Source: Monarcha castaneiventris obscurior (Eukaryota > Chordata > Aves > Passeriformes > Monarchidae). Taken from it: a stretch of DNA of 64,000 nt. Position numbers and translations under genes: made by a program. The stretch is from assembly GCA_026261815.1 (NCBI GenBank), contig JAMPIT010000361.1, positions 186,001-250,000 on the forward strand. The letters are read 5' to 3'. A model generated the notes under the pieces. It was not told the DNA's origin and did not search any database. It saw only the letters and a list, made by a program, of their open reading frames with translations. Position 1 is the first letter of the stretch, and the number at the start of each line of letters is the position of its first letter. Shown piece after piece: positions 10,528 to 21,116 of the stretch.

Positions 10528-11460
10528 TTAATGTTTCTGAAACCATCCAGTCATCAGTGTCCGCACTGCAGCCTTGAGCTCCTGGTTCCTCAGGCTGTAG
10601 ATGAGGGGGTTCAGGGCTGGAGGCACCACCGAGTACAGAACTGACAGTACCAGATCCAGGGATGGGGACGAGATGGAGGGGGGCTTCAGGTAGGCAAAAA
10701 AGGCAGTGCTGACAAACAGGGAGACGACGGCCAGGTGAGGGAGGCACGTGGAAAAGGCTTTGTGCCGTCCCTGCTCAGAGGGGATCCTCAGCACAACCCT
10801 GAAGATCTGCACATAGGAGAAAACAATGAACACAAAACAGCCAAAGGCTAAAAAGGCAGTGAACACAATGAGCCCAAGTTCTCTGAGGTTGGAGTGTGAG
10901 CAGGAGAGCTTGAGGATCTGTGGGATTTCACAAAAGAACTGGCCCAGGGCATTGCCCTGGCACAGGGGCAAGGAAAATGTATTGGCCGTGTGCAGCAGAG
11001 CAGTGAGAAAGGCACTGGCCCAGGCAGCTGCTGCCATGTGGGCACAAGCTCTGCTGCCCAGGAGGGTCCCGTAGTGCAGGGGTTTGCAGATGGACACGTA
11101 GCGGTCGTAGCACATGATTGTCAGGAGGGAAAACTCTGCTGAGATGAAGAACATAAAGAAAAAGAGCTGAGCAGCACATCCTGAGTAGGAGATGTGCCTG
11201 GTGTCCCAGAGGGAATTGTGCATGGCTTTGGGCACAGTGGTGCAGTTGCAGCCCAGGTCAGTGAGGGCCAGGTTGAGCAGGAAGAAGAACATGGGGGTGT
11301 GCAGGTGCTGGCCGCAGGCTACGGCGCTGATGATGAGGCCGTTGCCCAGGAGGGCAGCCAGGGAGATGCCCAGCAAGAGGCAGAAGTGCAGGAGCTGCAG
11401 CTGCCGCGTGTCTGCCAATGCCAGCAGGAGGAAGTGGCTGATGGAGCTGCTGTTGGACAT
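10528..11460 (-). CDS. Olfactory receptor, OR14-like (copy 1), intact
   Basis: This intronless frame encodes 310 residues, the usual length for a class A odorant receptor. Seen in order: GN in TM1 (residues 39-40), LHTPMFFFLLNLALTDL through TM2, MCYDRYVSICKPLHY at the end of TM3 (DRY at 119-121), KAFSTCLPHL before TM6 (234-243), and PPALNPLIYSLRN in TM7 (280-292). An NSS glycosylation sequon lies at residues 3-5. The ATG at 11460 was chosen because MSNSSSISHF is the usual start; the open frame continues upstream to 11679 but that part lacks receptor similarity. The family couples odorant binding to Golf in olfactory neurons. The nearest paralog is 52389-53315, with 25 substitutions of which 12 fall in residues 181-210. 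OR14-like (gamma-c) assignment is by motif recognition. Confidence 0.92.
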   Translation of the reverse strand: MSNSSSISHFLLLALADTRQLQLLHFCLLLGISLAALLGNGLIISAVACGQHLHTPMFFFLLNLALTDLGCNCTTVPKAMHNSLWDTRHISYSGCAAQLFFFMFFISAEFSLLTIMCYDRYVSICKPLHYGTLLGSRACAHMAAAAWASAFLTALLHTANTFSLPLCQGNALGQFFCEIPQILKLSCSHSNLRELGLIVFTAFLAFGCFVFIVFSYVQIFRVVLRIPSEQGRHKAFSTCLPHLAVVSLFVSTAFFAYLKPPSISSPSLDLVLSVLYSVVPPALNPLIYSLRNQELKAAVRTLMTGWFQKH

Positions 11461-13540
11461 TTGCTGCCTTTGGACATTGTAACCCATAGAAGGAGGAAGA
11501 ACTGTGACAATGGAGGGGAGATTTCTGACAGAATATTCAAGGCTTTTTCTCATAGCCCCTTCCTTGCAACTAAACACCTGCCCCTTGTCTGTGTCTGGGA
11601 AACTTTCCTTCTCCTCTCTTGCTGCTGACTGCTGCTGGCCAATGTTGTGTGAGGAGCTGAACCTCGAGCTGCAGGACATCTGGGAGTCAGCCCTGAGCCC
11701 AGTCAGTGCAGGGGAACAGTGAGGGCAGGGGCCAGTCCTGGTGTTCGAATTTGGACAAAGAATCTCCCCCTAAGCCACAGGATCATGTCAGCACCAGCAC
11801 AGCCAAGGGTGAAGAGATGGGGATGGCAGGAGGCAGAAGGAGAGATTCTGCTGTACCTGGGGAGAACAGAGACTCCAGTGAGGCAGGAGGATTGTCTGAC
11901 GCTTAGTGCAGACGGAGGAGAGCTGCTCTGTCCCCATGACCTGTTCACAGCTGCTCTGGACTTGCACCTTTCTGAGCTCGACTCCTGCGTTACCCTGGAA
12001 AGCCAGGAGAAAGTGCTGAGAGCAGAGGAACAGAGCTCTGGACAAGAGACAACGTGGCTCCTGGCTTTCCCAAAGTGAGGGAGAGCCGGTTCATTGGCAG
12101 CCTCGCAGCCTGGCCTGCCCAGAGCTCCCCGGGCAGAAGGAGCTGGGACACCCCATTGCTGTGCTCAGCCTGCACAGGAGGAGCCCCAGGGCTGGGCCTG
12201 AGCCTGCAGCTGGAACTGCCATTCCCAGAGAGCCCGTCAGCAAGGGCAGGAGCAGCTGAGCAGGGCAAGGAGAGAGAGAGCCCGGGCCCTGAGGAAAAGC
12301 CTTTCCCTGGCCAGCCCTGGCCAGCCCCTGGCAGGCAGCAGCAGGGCAGGACAGTGGCCCTCAGGCCCTGGTCAGCAGGGAACGGGCACAGGGCCGCAGA
12401 GATGCCCTTCATCTGTGCTGCTGCTCTGCCGGCCCAGGAGGGCACTGAGGGCCCCGAGCCCCGGGCTGAGGGCTGTGCTGGCTGCCAGGGGACACCGGAG
12501 CTGTGCTGCTCAGGGCAGTGTCTGCACTGCAGGCCAGGCCCGGCAGCTGCCACATGTCCCCTGCGGCAGGGCTTCCCTCAGCACTGCCTCCCTCCCTCCC
12601 TGCCCACGGCTCTGCTGCTGGAGCTGGCCCAGCCGGGAGCTGTTCCTGTGGCCCGGGCTCCGTCCCTGCCAGGGCTGCCAGAGCCCAGCCCAGCCCCTGG
12701 GCCAGCTCTGCCCTGCAGCCGCTCGGGGCTGCAGGGATCAAAGAACAGCTCCCCCACGCCTGGGCACCATGGAAAGGTGATGCTGGATGCATCTGGAGGC
12801 TGCCGAGGTGCAGGCACTTGCTGAGGCTCCCAGGAATCCTCAGCGTGATGGTTGAAGAGCCTCAGCCCCTGCTCTGCCTGCACAGCTGAGTTTCCATTGC
12901 CACCAAGCTGAGCCAGGGACAAGTGGGAGCACAGACTGAGGAAAGCAGAGACTCAAGCAGGAAACCCCTGCCCTGAAGGAGCTCATGAAAAGCCCCCTCA
13001 GAAATGAGCTGGGCATGAGCTGGAGCTCTGAGCAGCCCTGGCCCCCACAGCAGCCTCTCCACAGCAGCAGGACCTGGCCTGGCAGGAGTCACTCCTTGCA
13101 GCCACAGCTCCCCTCCAGCGCCCATGGGGAGCTGCCAGGCAGGCTGAGAGCTGCCCCTGGCAGGTGGCACATCCCCTGGCCTGGCAAAGAGCCCTCAGGG
13201 CTGCAGGAGCTGCTCTGCAGGACAGCCCTGGGCACCCCTGGCTGCAGCCCCACCTTCCCAGCCTGCAGCCGGCCCTGGCAGCAGGAGCCGTCCTGCCCTG
13301 TCCCTCTGCCGGTGCCCAGGGCAGCCCCGCTCTGCAGCACATCCTCCCCCAAACCAGAAACGGCAGCAGAGCCATCCTTACAGCCCTGGCAGCTGTGTCA
13401 TGGGTCAGCTTTAGAAGATCCCTGCAGCCAGAGACTCACTGTGCCAGGAGTGGTGAAGATTTCTCCATGGATGAGCTCAGAATTGTCCTTCCAGCTGCTT
13501 TAAGCCTCTGTCTGCTTCACTCCTCCCAGGTACCTGCAGG
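11461..13540. other. Receptor 1 upstream flank, no gene seen
   Basis: This should hold the promoter and noncoding 5' exon(s) of the minus-strand receptor, but no core promoter or splice donor can be picked out with confidence. Parts (about 11870-11960, 12600-12720, 13310-13500) resemble 53740-53830 and 54600-54940 at clearly lower identity than the downstream flanks, supporting collinear duplication with faster divergence. The long open frame at 12054-12824 (plus) has no family similarity and is treated as compositional. Confidence 0.5.
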
Positions 13541-14744
13541 CAGTGCCCTCAGTCCTGCTGGGCTGGGAAAGGAGCTGCTCCTGGGCAGAGCTGTCTCTTC
13601 TAAGCTCTTCTTGCTGTCCAAGGGCTTGGGAGCTCCCTCAGTGCCAGGAGCCCGGCCCAGCTCAGCAGCACAGACACAGCACAAGGTCTTTAATGACCCT
13701 CTCGGGGCTTTGGTGTTGTTTACATCAGACTCAGTCCCTGAATGTTTGTTCAAAAAACTTCTCAAGAACTCGAAGTCAGAATAAAACTCTACACTTTCTT
13801 TTACTTTTAATGGGTCCCACAGAGGGACACGGCTGAGAAAGTGTCCCCAGGTTCCAGTCAGAGCAGAACACTGGAGGCTGTGATGACAGGGGGGGACAAG
13901 CAAGGGAAAGGTGTCTCTGATGCTGAGCAAAGCTGGATGTGTTTGAGGAATGCAAAGGGCCAAGGCCTGAGCCCCAGCCCCTGGCAAGGCACATCCTGTC
14001 CCTCCCTCAGTGCTCAGGGCTCTTCCCGGGGCACTGGGATGTGGGGATGTGCAGTGCCAAGGGCAGCACCATGGGGCGGCCCCTGCCAGGCTGCTGAGCA
14101 GGGCCAAGGAGGCACTGAGGCCCCAGGGCTGCAAGGGTCACTTGTCTCCTGCTGGCCTCAGGCCCAGGGCCAGCAGCCGTGGCCAAAGTGCTGCACAAGT
14201 TGGCTCTGGCAGGGCCTTGCAGCTGCTGCCCATCCCTGTGCCCTCTCCAGCCCAGGCTGTGCCACGGTGTCCCTGCCCTGTGCCTCTGTCCCTGCAGGCT
14301 GTCGTCATCCCCCCGGCTGCCCCAGCTCGCTGGCCCCTTCCTTTGCTGGCAGCTCTGCGTCCTGCCTGCCTCTGCCTGGGCACACAAAGCCTTGGGCTGC
14401 TCCAGACTCCTTCTGGGGGACGTGTTGCACCACAGCCCTGCCCTGGGACAGAAATTCCCTTCTCCCTGTGTCCAGTCTTGACCTCCCCAGCTGCCCTTGG
14501 CATTAATTCTTTCTTTCTTCAGCTGTTCTCTGCTATGTGAAACGGATCCACCATCTCTGAAACCGCCCTTCAATCCCTCCCAGGGCTCTCCTCCGCTGTC
14601 CTCAGTCTCCACTCCACTGAGCACAGAGCTCCTTTGTCCCTATATAGTGGGCATGGTCTTGAGGCCTCCAAACCCCACCTTGGCAGATCTCTGGGCCCTC
14701 TCCAAGGTGATGGCAAATGAAAACGTTCTGCTCATAGTCTAAGA
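13541..14744 (+). repeat. Low-copy segment B, copy 1
   Basis: The segment recurs at 25229-26440 and 55431-56474 in the same orientation and at 48348-49218 inverted. Shared landmarks are GTGTCCCCAGGTTCCAGTCA, GATGACAGGGGGGGACA and CCCTATATAGTGG. Several copies end at the same place against the ~188-bp satellite. No coding content recognised. Confidence 0.75.
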
Positions 14745-15374
14745 AAATCCCCAGAGGCCAAGGCCAGCCAGACCTGTCTGTAATGGCAGCTTTTGTGTGG
14801 GAGCAATCCTTGGATAGATGGAATTTGGGAGGTAGAATATCAGTTTTGGCCATGGACACCTAGATGAGAAGGACGGTTCTTTTCCACTGGAAGGAAAGCA
14901 CAGAGCCCCAGTGTTTTGGTGGTAGACGAGAGGCAGCCCTCGGGAGGCCAAACCAGCCACACTTGTCTCTGCTGGAAGTTTCTGCTGGGAGCAATCCTTG
15001 GCTAAACGGGATTTTTGGAGGCCAAATCCTATTTCATCCATGGGTGCCTGGATGAGAAGGATGGTTCTTTTCCGTAGGAGGGAAAGCACAGATCCCTGGT
15101 GTTTCAGGGGCAGATGAGAGGTGACCACCAGAGGCCAAGGCCAGCCAGAGCTGTCTGTCCTGGCAGCTTTTGTCTGGGAGAAACCCTTGAACACAGGGAA
15201 TTTTTGTAAGAGGAGTACCAGTTTTGGCCATGGACACATGAAAAAAGGACAGTTCTTTTCCATAGGAAGGAAAGCAAGGAGCTCCAGAAATTCAGGGCCA
15301 GTTGAGAAGCAGCCCTCCATATTCCAACAGCATCTGGACCTGTCAGGCGGCCCCCCAGAGGCCAAGGCATCCAG
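14745..15374 (+). repeat. ~188-bp satellite, about three units
   Basis: Phrases such as GGTTCTTTTCCATAGGAAGG, AAAGCACAGAGCCCCAGTG and GCAGCTTTTGTCTGGGAGCA recur every 188-190 bp (for example CCTTGG at about 14806, 14996 and 15185). Because the period is close to 189 = 63 codons, it keeps frames open across units and produces spurious proteins on both strands. I do not assign it to a named satellite. Confidence 0.8.
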
Positions 15375-15595
15375 AGCTGTTCCATGTTCCCTTGGTTCCA
15401 TGGGGCCCCACAGGGTCACAATGGTCTCCACAATTCCATGGGGCCTTGCAATGCCACAATGCTCTCCATGGACCCACGGTGCCCTGCAGGATCACAATGG
15501 CCCCTTCATTTCACAGGGCCCCGAGGTGTCATTATGGTCTCCATGGTTCCACAAGGTCCTCACCGTGTCCCCATGGTCTCCACAGGAAGGAAACG
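15375..15595 (-). repeat. Minisatellite array (reverse)
   Basis: Units of the 37-39-bp family in reverse orientation (CCTTGGTTCCATGGGGCCCC, CACAATGG). The array sits between two blocks of the ~188-bp satellite, the same order as at 57120-57432 in the second unit copy. Confidence 0.75.
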
Positions 15596-16185
15596 ACCGA
15601 GCCCCAGGGCTTCAGGGGCAGATGAGGGGCAGTCACCAGAGGCCAAGGCCAGCCAGACTAGACAGTAGTGGCAGATTTTGTCTGGTTGCGACCCTTGGAT
15701 ATAAGGAATTTTAGAGGTGGAATCCCAGTTTTGGACAGGGACTCCTGGAGGAGAAGGACAGTTCTTTTCCATAGGCAGGAAAGCACAGAACACCGGTGTT
15801 TCAGGGACAGATGAAAGGCGGCCATCAGAGGCCAAGGCCAGACAGACCCCTCTGCCCTGGTAGCTTTTGTCTGAAAACAGCCCTTGGATATAGGGAATTT
15901 TGGAGGCGGAATCCCAAATTCCACCATTTCTACATAGAAAAGTATTTTCCATAGGAAGGAAAGCACCAAGCCCCAGTGTTTCAAAAGCAGGTGAGCGGCA
16001 GCTGCCAGGAGGCCAAGGACAGCCAGACCTGTCTGTCCTGGCAGCTTTTGTCTGGGAGCTGTCCTTGGATATAGGGAATTCTGGAGGCGGATTCCCAATT
16101 TTCACCATGGGCGCCTGAATGTGAAGGAGAATTCTTTTCTTTAGGGAGGAAAGCACAGAGCCACAGTGTTTCAAAGGCAGATGAG
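15596..16185 (+). repeat. ~188-bp satellite block
   Basis: Three diverged units, with CCTTGGATATA(A/G)GGAATTT at about 15694, 15882 and 16070. The last unit is split by the solo LTR that follows. Confidence 0.8.
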
Positions 16186-16553
16186 TATGGATACTGAAAG
16201 AGCTTCAGCAGAGAGTCTCTTCAGCTCTCTGCAGCATTTTGTGAGAGTTCTGTCTTTCTCATGCAGATTATCTTAAACAATGTTACAGTATTGTAAATTT
16301 CTTGTAAGTGCAGGTTGTTTTGCAGTATTTTTATGGTTTTAACTAGGTAAATATTTAGGAATGGGTGCCTTAGAACTTGACCAATCTCCTCAAAAGGTGG
16401 ATGGCCAAAAGAGCAATTACCTTATGCCATTTAACACACTCTTGCAAACTAACATATAAAAGCCTTTGGAAAAAAGTATTAAATCACTTCCATTTAACAC
16501 TGAGCCTGGACTTTGTGTCATTTCTCTACTCGTCTGCGGTGAGAAGAGTGACA
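16186..16553 (+). mobile_element. Solo LTR inserted in satellite unit
   Basis: The insertion interrupts a satellite unit whose uninterrupted form is seen at about 58540. It ends CTGCGGTGAGAAGAGTGACA, carries TATAAAA at about 16455 and is flanked by GATGAG (16180-16185) and GACGAG (16554-16559), a 6-bp target-site duplication with one mismatch. The first bases read TATGG rather than TGTGG, perhaps a point change. The minus-strand fragments at 36102-36297 and 63030-63225 belong to the same LTR family. Confidence 0.7.
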
Positions 16554-17019
16554 GACGAGTCCCAGCCCTCAGGAAGCCAAGGCCAGCCAGACTTGTCAGT
16601 CCTGGCAGCTTTTGTCTGGCTGGGAGCCATCCTTGGATATAGGGAATTCTGGAGGTGGATTCCCAATTTTGGCCATGGGTGCCTGGATGTGAAAGGTGCT
16701 TTTTTCCCATAGGAAAGGAAAGCACATGGTCCCAGTGTTCCCAAGGCAGATGAGAGGCGGCCCCCAGGTGGCCAAGCCAGCCAGATCTGTCTGTCCTGGC
16801 AGATTTCATCTGGGAACAATCTTTGCACATAAGGAAATTTGGAGGAGGAATTCCAATTTTGGCCATGGGCACCTGGAGGAGAAGGACGGTTCTTTGCCAT
16901 AGGAAGGAAAGCGCAGAGCCCCAGTGCTGCAGGGGCAGATGAGCAGTGGCCCTCGACATGCCAAGGCCAGAAGGACCTGTCAGGTGGCCCCCGGGAGGCC
17001 AAGCCAGCCAGAGCTGTTC
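16554..17019 (+). repeat. ~188-bp satellite block
   Basis: Two to three units continue the array after the solo LTR. They end in GCCAAGCCAGCCAGAGCTGT, the transition phrase into reverse minisatellite also seen at 15375 and 59205. Confidence 0.8.
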
Positions 17020-17465
17020 CATGTTCCCTTGGTTTCACGGGGCCCCACAGGGTCACAACGGCCCCTTGCTTCCATGAGGCCTTGCAATGTCCCAATGGCC
17101 CCTTGCTTCCACAAAGCCCTGAAGTGTCCCAGTGGCCCCTTGGCTCCATGGGGCCCAACAGTGTCCCTGTGGCTCCTTGGTTCTATGGGCCCCACAGTTT
17201 GATCACTGACCCTTGGTTCCACAGGGCCCCTGAGTTTCACCATGCTCTCCTTGATTCCACGAGGCACCAGAGTGTCACAATGGTCTCTGTGGTTCCATGA
17301 GGTTCCACAGTGTCCCCATGGTGTCCCTGGATCTGCAGTGTCACAGGGGCCCCTTGGTTCCATGAGTTTCTGTGCTGTCAACAACAGTTCCTTTGTTCCA
17401 CCGAGGCCTTGATGTGTCACAGAGGCCCCTTGGTTCCATGAGGTTCCGTAGTGTCCCCATGGTCG
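17020..17465 (-). repeat. Minisatellite array (reverse)
   Basis: About a dozen diverged units in reverse orientation, matching 59205-59650 unit by unit apart from a few substitutions. Confidence 0.8.
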
Positions 17466-17578
17466 CTGTCAGAGGCTGGATGAGATCAATGTCTGGAGAC
17501 ATCTTGGGATGAGCTGTCAATCAGGAACTGATGGGGGGGATGGTGGTGGGGCTATCCCAGCTCTCATTGGCTGAGCTG

Positions 17579-17625
<47 letters not shown>

Positions 17626-18160
17626 CACAATAGGCAGTGCTAACCCAGCCCCTGATTGGGTGACCAACCAGAAGTCCCACCTGGCAGGACGCCCATGAAG
17701 GGCCCAGGGGCTTAAGAGATGGAGCAGAAGCTCAGTTCCTGGTCTGGACCCTGATTTTTTCTGGGGTTTTGGTCTCGCCCATGCTGGGACCCTGGGAATT
17801 GGTTGCTCTGTGTGTGTCTTTCTATAGATCTTCTCTCTTTTTCTCTTTCTTTTCTAATCCTCTTCACCTGGAACATTTTTGGCTAACTTAGCATCCGAAG
17901 GGTTAAAAGGTTTTTAGGTTAAATGGGTAAGTTAGTGAAGTTAATGATACCATTAGTGTTTTATGTGGAATTGGATGTTGTATGAAATGCTTTGCCAAAA
18001 TTTGCCTTGGTTTTCTGTATTTTGCCAGTAAATTTTGTGTCATTTTGACCTCTTGAGAATATCTGGTTGGTGTTTCTCCTGTGCACCAAACTGGAGTCAA
18101 GGAGCCTTTGGTTACCCCCAGCATTTGAGTGCTCTGGGGTGTTACAGCCCCACAGTGTCA
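17466..18160. other. Unique-looking spacer, no gene seen
   Basis: The spacer aligns with 59651-60270, including a TTCACCTGG(A/G)ACATTTTTGG phrase and an AT-rich stretch. It contains the (AATC)n tract listed separately. No coding or RNA gene signal. Confidence 0.5.
17579..17625 (+). repeat. (AATC)n microsatellite
   Basis: About eleven uninterrupted AATC repeats. The paralogous tract at 59698-59731 is shorter, about eight repeats, so the two duplicate copies differ in length here. Confidence 0.9.
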
Positions 18161-19369
18161 CAGTGGCCCCTGGGTTCCATGAGGATCTGGAGGGTCACAC
18201 AGGTTTATGGCATTTGTCCTTCCTCCCCCTCACATCCCACTGCCCCACAAAGAGCCCCGAGCCACCCGGGAGGGACAGGCCCTGCTGTGCCAGGCCTGGG
18301 CTCAGGGCTGGGCCTTGCTGCTTCCTCCAAGCAGCCCAGGGCTTTCTCAGCATTGCAGTTCCCTGCTCACAGCCTTTGGCTCCCTGCAATCCTGGCACAG
18401 CTCAAGGATCTGCTCTCACGAGTCCCTGGGGAGGCTTTGGCAGTCCCTGCCCTCAGTGGGGCCCATTGGTGCTCCAAGGGACTTGGAGTTTGGCTTCTGA
18501 CTCCTTGACCAGCTTCTTCATCCTTCTCTCAGTGCCTGAGGGTCCTGGACTCAGCCCCAAATGCACCGTGGGGCTCCTTAAAATACAGAAAGCCCTCAGG
18601 AGCTCCTTGTCTTCCTTCAATTGTCTTCAAGTCTCCAGGACATGTGCAGCTGATTGGAGTCAGTTTGGAGTTCTGTTAAGGAGGGACATTTCAAAGTGCA
18701 CCTCATGACTTTTTGTTTTTTGAATCGAGCATTTTTTTGTTTTCCAGTTCAGAGAAGAGGTGACAGAAGCATTCCCCAAGTGATCTTGATGCTGAATGTC
18801 TCCTTAGGAGGTCTGGGCATGGAGAAGAATGAGCCCCTTGCAGGCTGACCCTGTTTGGACAAGCTGCTCCTCACCCCCAACCTCAGCATGTCTGACATCG
18901 CCCACCTGGCACTGACATCCCTGTTCCCTGCATCAGAACCTTGTCCCTGAGCTCTGCAGCTGCGTGTCCCAGCCCACTGCACCATGTCCCACCTGCTCTC
19001 CTCAGGGCTCTGCCTGCACACAGGCCCAGGAGAACTTTTCCTGTTTGGAAGGAAAGAATGGAAAAGCCTGAGCAGGTTTCCTGAACAACAAACCCCACTC
19101 AGGAACCCCATGCTCAGTACAGGCTGCCTGGAATGATGTCACCTTTCTACAAGGGACAGTGTGACCAGGAATGATCTCTGTGAGCAGAATTCTCTGAGTC
19201 TTTCAGCTGAATTCTCTGTCCCTGTGCTTTCCCTGGGTCTCTGTTGCAGATGGAAGCTGCTGGTGCCATTCTCAGCTTTAAGCCCTCTTTTGATGCAAGC
19301 AGATGTTCCCAGGTGTGTTCAGCAGGTGTTGCTCAGTGTTTATGCAAAGCTTTTGTATCCTCATGGAAC
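18161..19369 (+). repeat. Low-copy segment E, copy in receptor unit 1
   Basis: Nearly collinear with 60271-61469, and partly with the inverted copy at 4341-4960. A stretch of minisatellite-like sequence lies at its left edge (about 18150-18200). No gene recognised. Confidence 0.7.
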
Positions 19370-20720
19370 CAAGGAGACCCCTGTGACGCTGCAAGGCCTC
19401 ATGGAACTAAGGGTCCATTGTTACATCAGGGATTCAAGGAGACCATGGTGACACTAGGGAACCTCATGGAACCATACATCCATTGTGACCCTGCAGGGCC
19501 TCACAGAGCCAAGGAGACCATGGTGACACTATGGAACTTCATGGAAAAATCAGTCCACTCTGACACAGCGGGGCCTCATGGAACCAAGGGTCCTTTGTGG
19601 CCCAGCAGGGCCTCGCTGGAACCAAGGGGACCATTGTGACAGAGCAGGGCCTGATGGAACCATGGAGAGCATTGTGACACTAAGGAAACTCATGTAACCA
19701 AGGTGACCACTGGGACATGATGGAACCTCATGGAACCAAGGGTCCATTATGACTCTGTAGGGCCTCCTGGATAAGAGCATCCATTGTGACCCAGCAGGAC
19801 CTCGTGGAACCAAGGAGCCTTTGTGATACTCCAGATCCTCATGGAATCAAGGGTGCATTGAGACACAGTGGAGCCTTGTTGGAACCAAAGAAAGCACTGC
19901 AAAAAGCAGGGTAGCTCATAGAACCAAGGAGTCCATTGTTACAATATAAAACCTATGGATCCAAGGCGCCATTGTGACATAGCAGGGTCTCACTGGAACA
20001 AAGGAACCATTGTTGACGCTACAGAAGCTCATGGAACCAAGGGGCCATTGTGACACTTTGGGGCATCATGGAATCAAGGAGACCATTGTGAAACTATGAG
20101 GTCTTATGGAATCAAGGAGACATCATGGCACAGAGGTTCCACATGAAGCCAAGGAGCCATTGTGACACTGTGGGCCTCAATGGAAAAAAGGACATTGTTG
20201 ATAGTAATGAAGTTCATGGAAACTCTGGGACATTGTGACACTGCAGAGCCTCATGGAGCCAAAGAGACTACACTGAGGAACCCTACGGAACCAAGGGGCC
20301 ATTTTCACTCTACAGAACCAAGGACACCATTGTTGACGTTACAAACCTCAGGGAACCAAGGGGCCACTGTTATATGGTGAGGCCTCATGGAACCAAGGGG
20401 CCATTGTGACACTGCAGAGCCTTGGGGAACCGAGGGGCCATGGTGACACAAAGGGGCTGCTTGTGACCAATTCTCCATTGCAACACTGCAGATCCAAGAG
20501 ACCATGGTAACACTACAGCAGTTCATGGAACCAAGGGGCCATTGTGACACACCAAGGCCTCATGGAACCAAGGAGAGCATTGTGGCAGTGCAGAACCAAG
20601 GAGGCCATTTTGACAGTACTGAACCTAATGGAACCAAGGGTGCATTGTTATACAGCAGGGCCTCCTGAAACCAAGGAGCCATTGTCAAACTCTGGGGCAT
20701 AATGGAATCAAGGACACCAC
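19370..20720 (+). repeat. Minisatellite array (plus), long
   Basis: About 35 imperfect units of the 37-39-bp family. Many units keep the same variant order as 61470-62820, so the array duplicated as a block and did not arise by independent expansion. Confidence 0.85.
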
Positions 20721-21116
20721 TGATACTGAAATCTGCCAGACAGAAAATTTTAAACACAGTTTTGAGTATTTGAAAGCAGCTATTCTTTATTACAGCATGC
20801 TGGACACTTAGGCAATCCTTTCTCCATTTGAGTGCACTGAGCATTGATTTTTTTATCAGACACACTGATTACATATTCATCAGTTATCCCCACTTCCTTT
20901 GACTATATTTGATATAGTTGTACCCCTTATTGCAAGTCCTCATGTGGTCCTTTCAGGTCTGTCTTCAACATCTGGTGTCCTTTTCAGGTGGCTGTTCCTC
21001 GACCCCTGCTTTTGAGTAAGGGCAATATTGTTGTTTTGCAGAACTTCTGCTTTGTCAGCATTGCAGAGCTGAGCTGGCATCCTGCTTCTGTTTTGTGTGA
21101 CTTCTGTTTGCCTGAG
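20721..21116 (-). mobile_element. Class I LTR fragment, minus strand (left part)
   Basis: Matches the LTR at 683-1190, sharing the phrase GAGTATT(A/T)GAAAGCAGC and a minus-strand AATAAAGAAT signal at about 20783-20792. It is interrupted by the 21117-22602 element and resumes at 22603-22670 with GAGTTACATCCTTTATCTG, the equivalent of about 1086-1150. Confidence 0.7.

Noticed and set aside
11461..11679. N-terminal extension of receptor 1 (and 53316-53405 for receptor 2)
   Set aside because: The extensions share no similarity with each other or with the receptor family; the family start is the MSNSSS methionine.
12054..12824. 256-codon open frame upstream of receptor 1
   Set aside because: GC-rich repeat-like flank, no family similarity, and the duplicated copy does not preserve the frame.
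14739..15431. 230-codon minus-strand frame with an internal repeat of about 63 residues
   Set aside because: The repeat is the ~188-190-bp satellite; a period near a multiple of three keeps the frame open without any coding role.
17579..17625. (AATC)n as an attachment or origin site
   Set aside because: A simple microsatellite of different length in the paralog; nothing else supports a function.
19370..20720. CRISPR-like regularly spaced repeats
   Set aside because: Units are contiguous and imperfect with no unique spacers, in a vertebrate context; this is a minisatellite.
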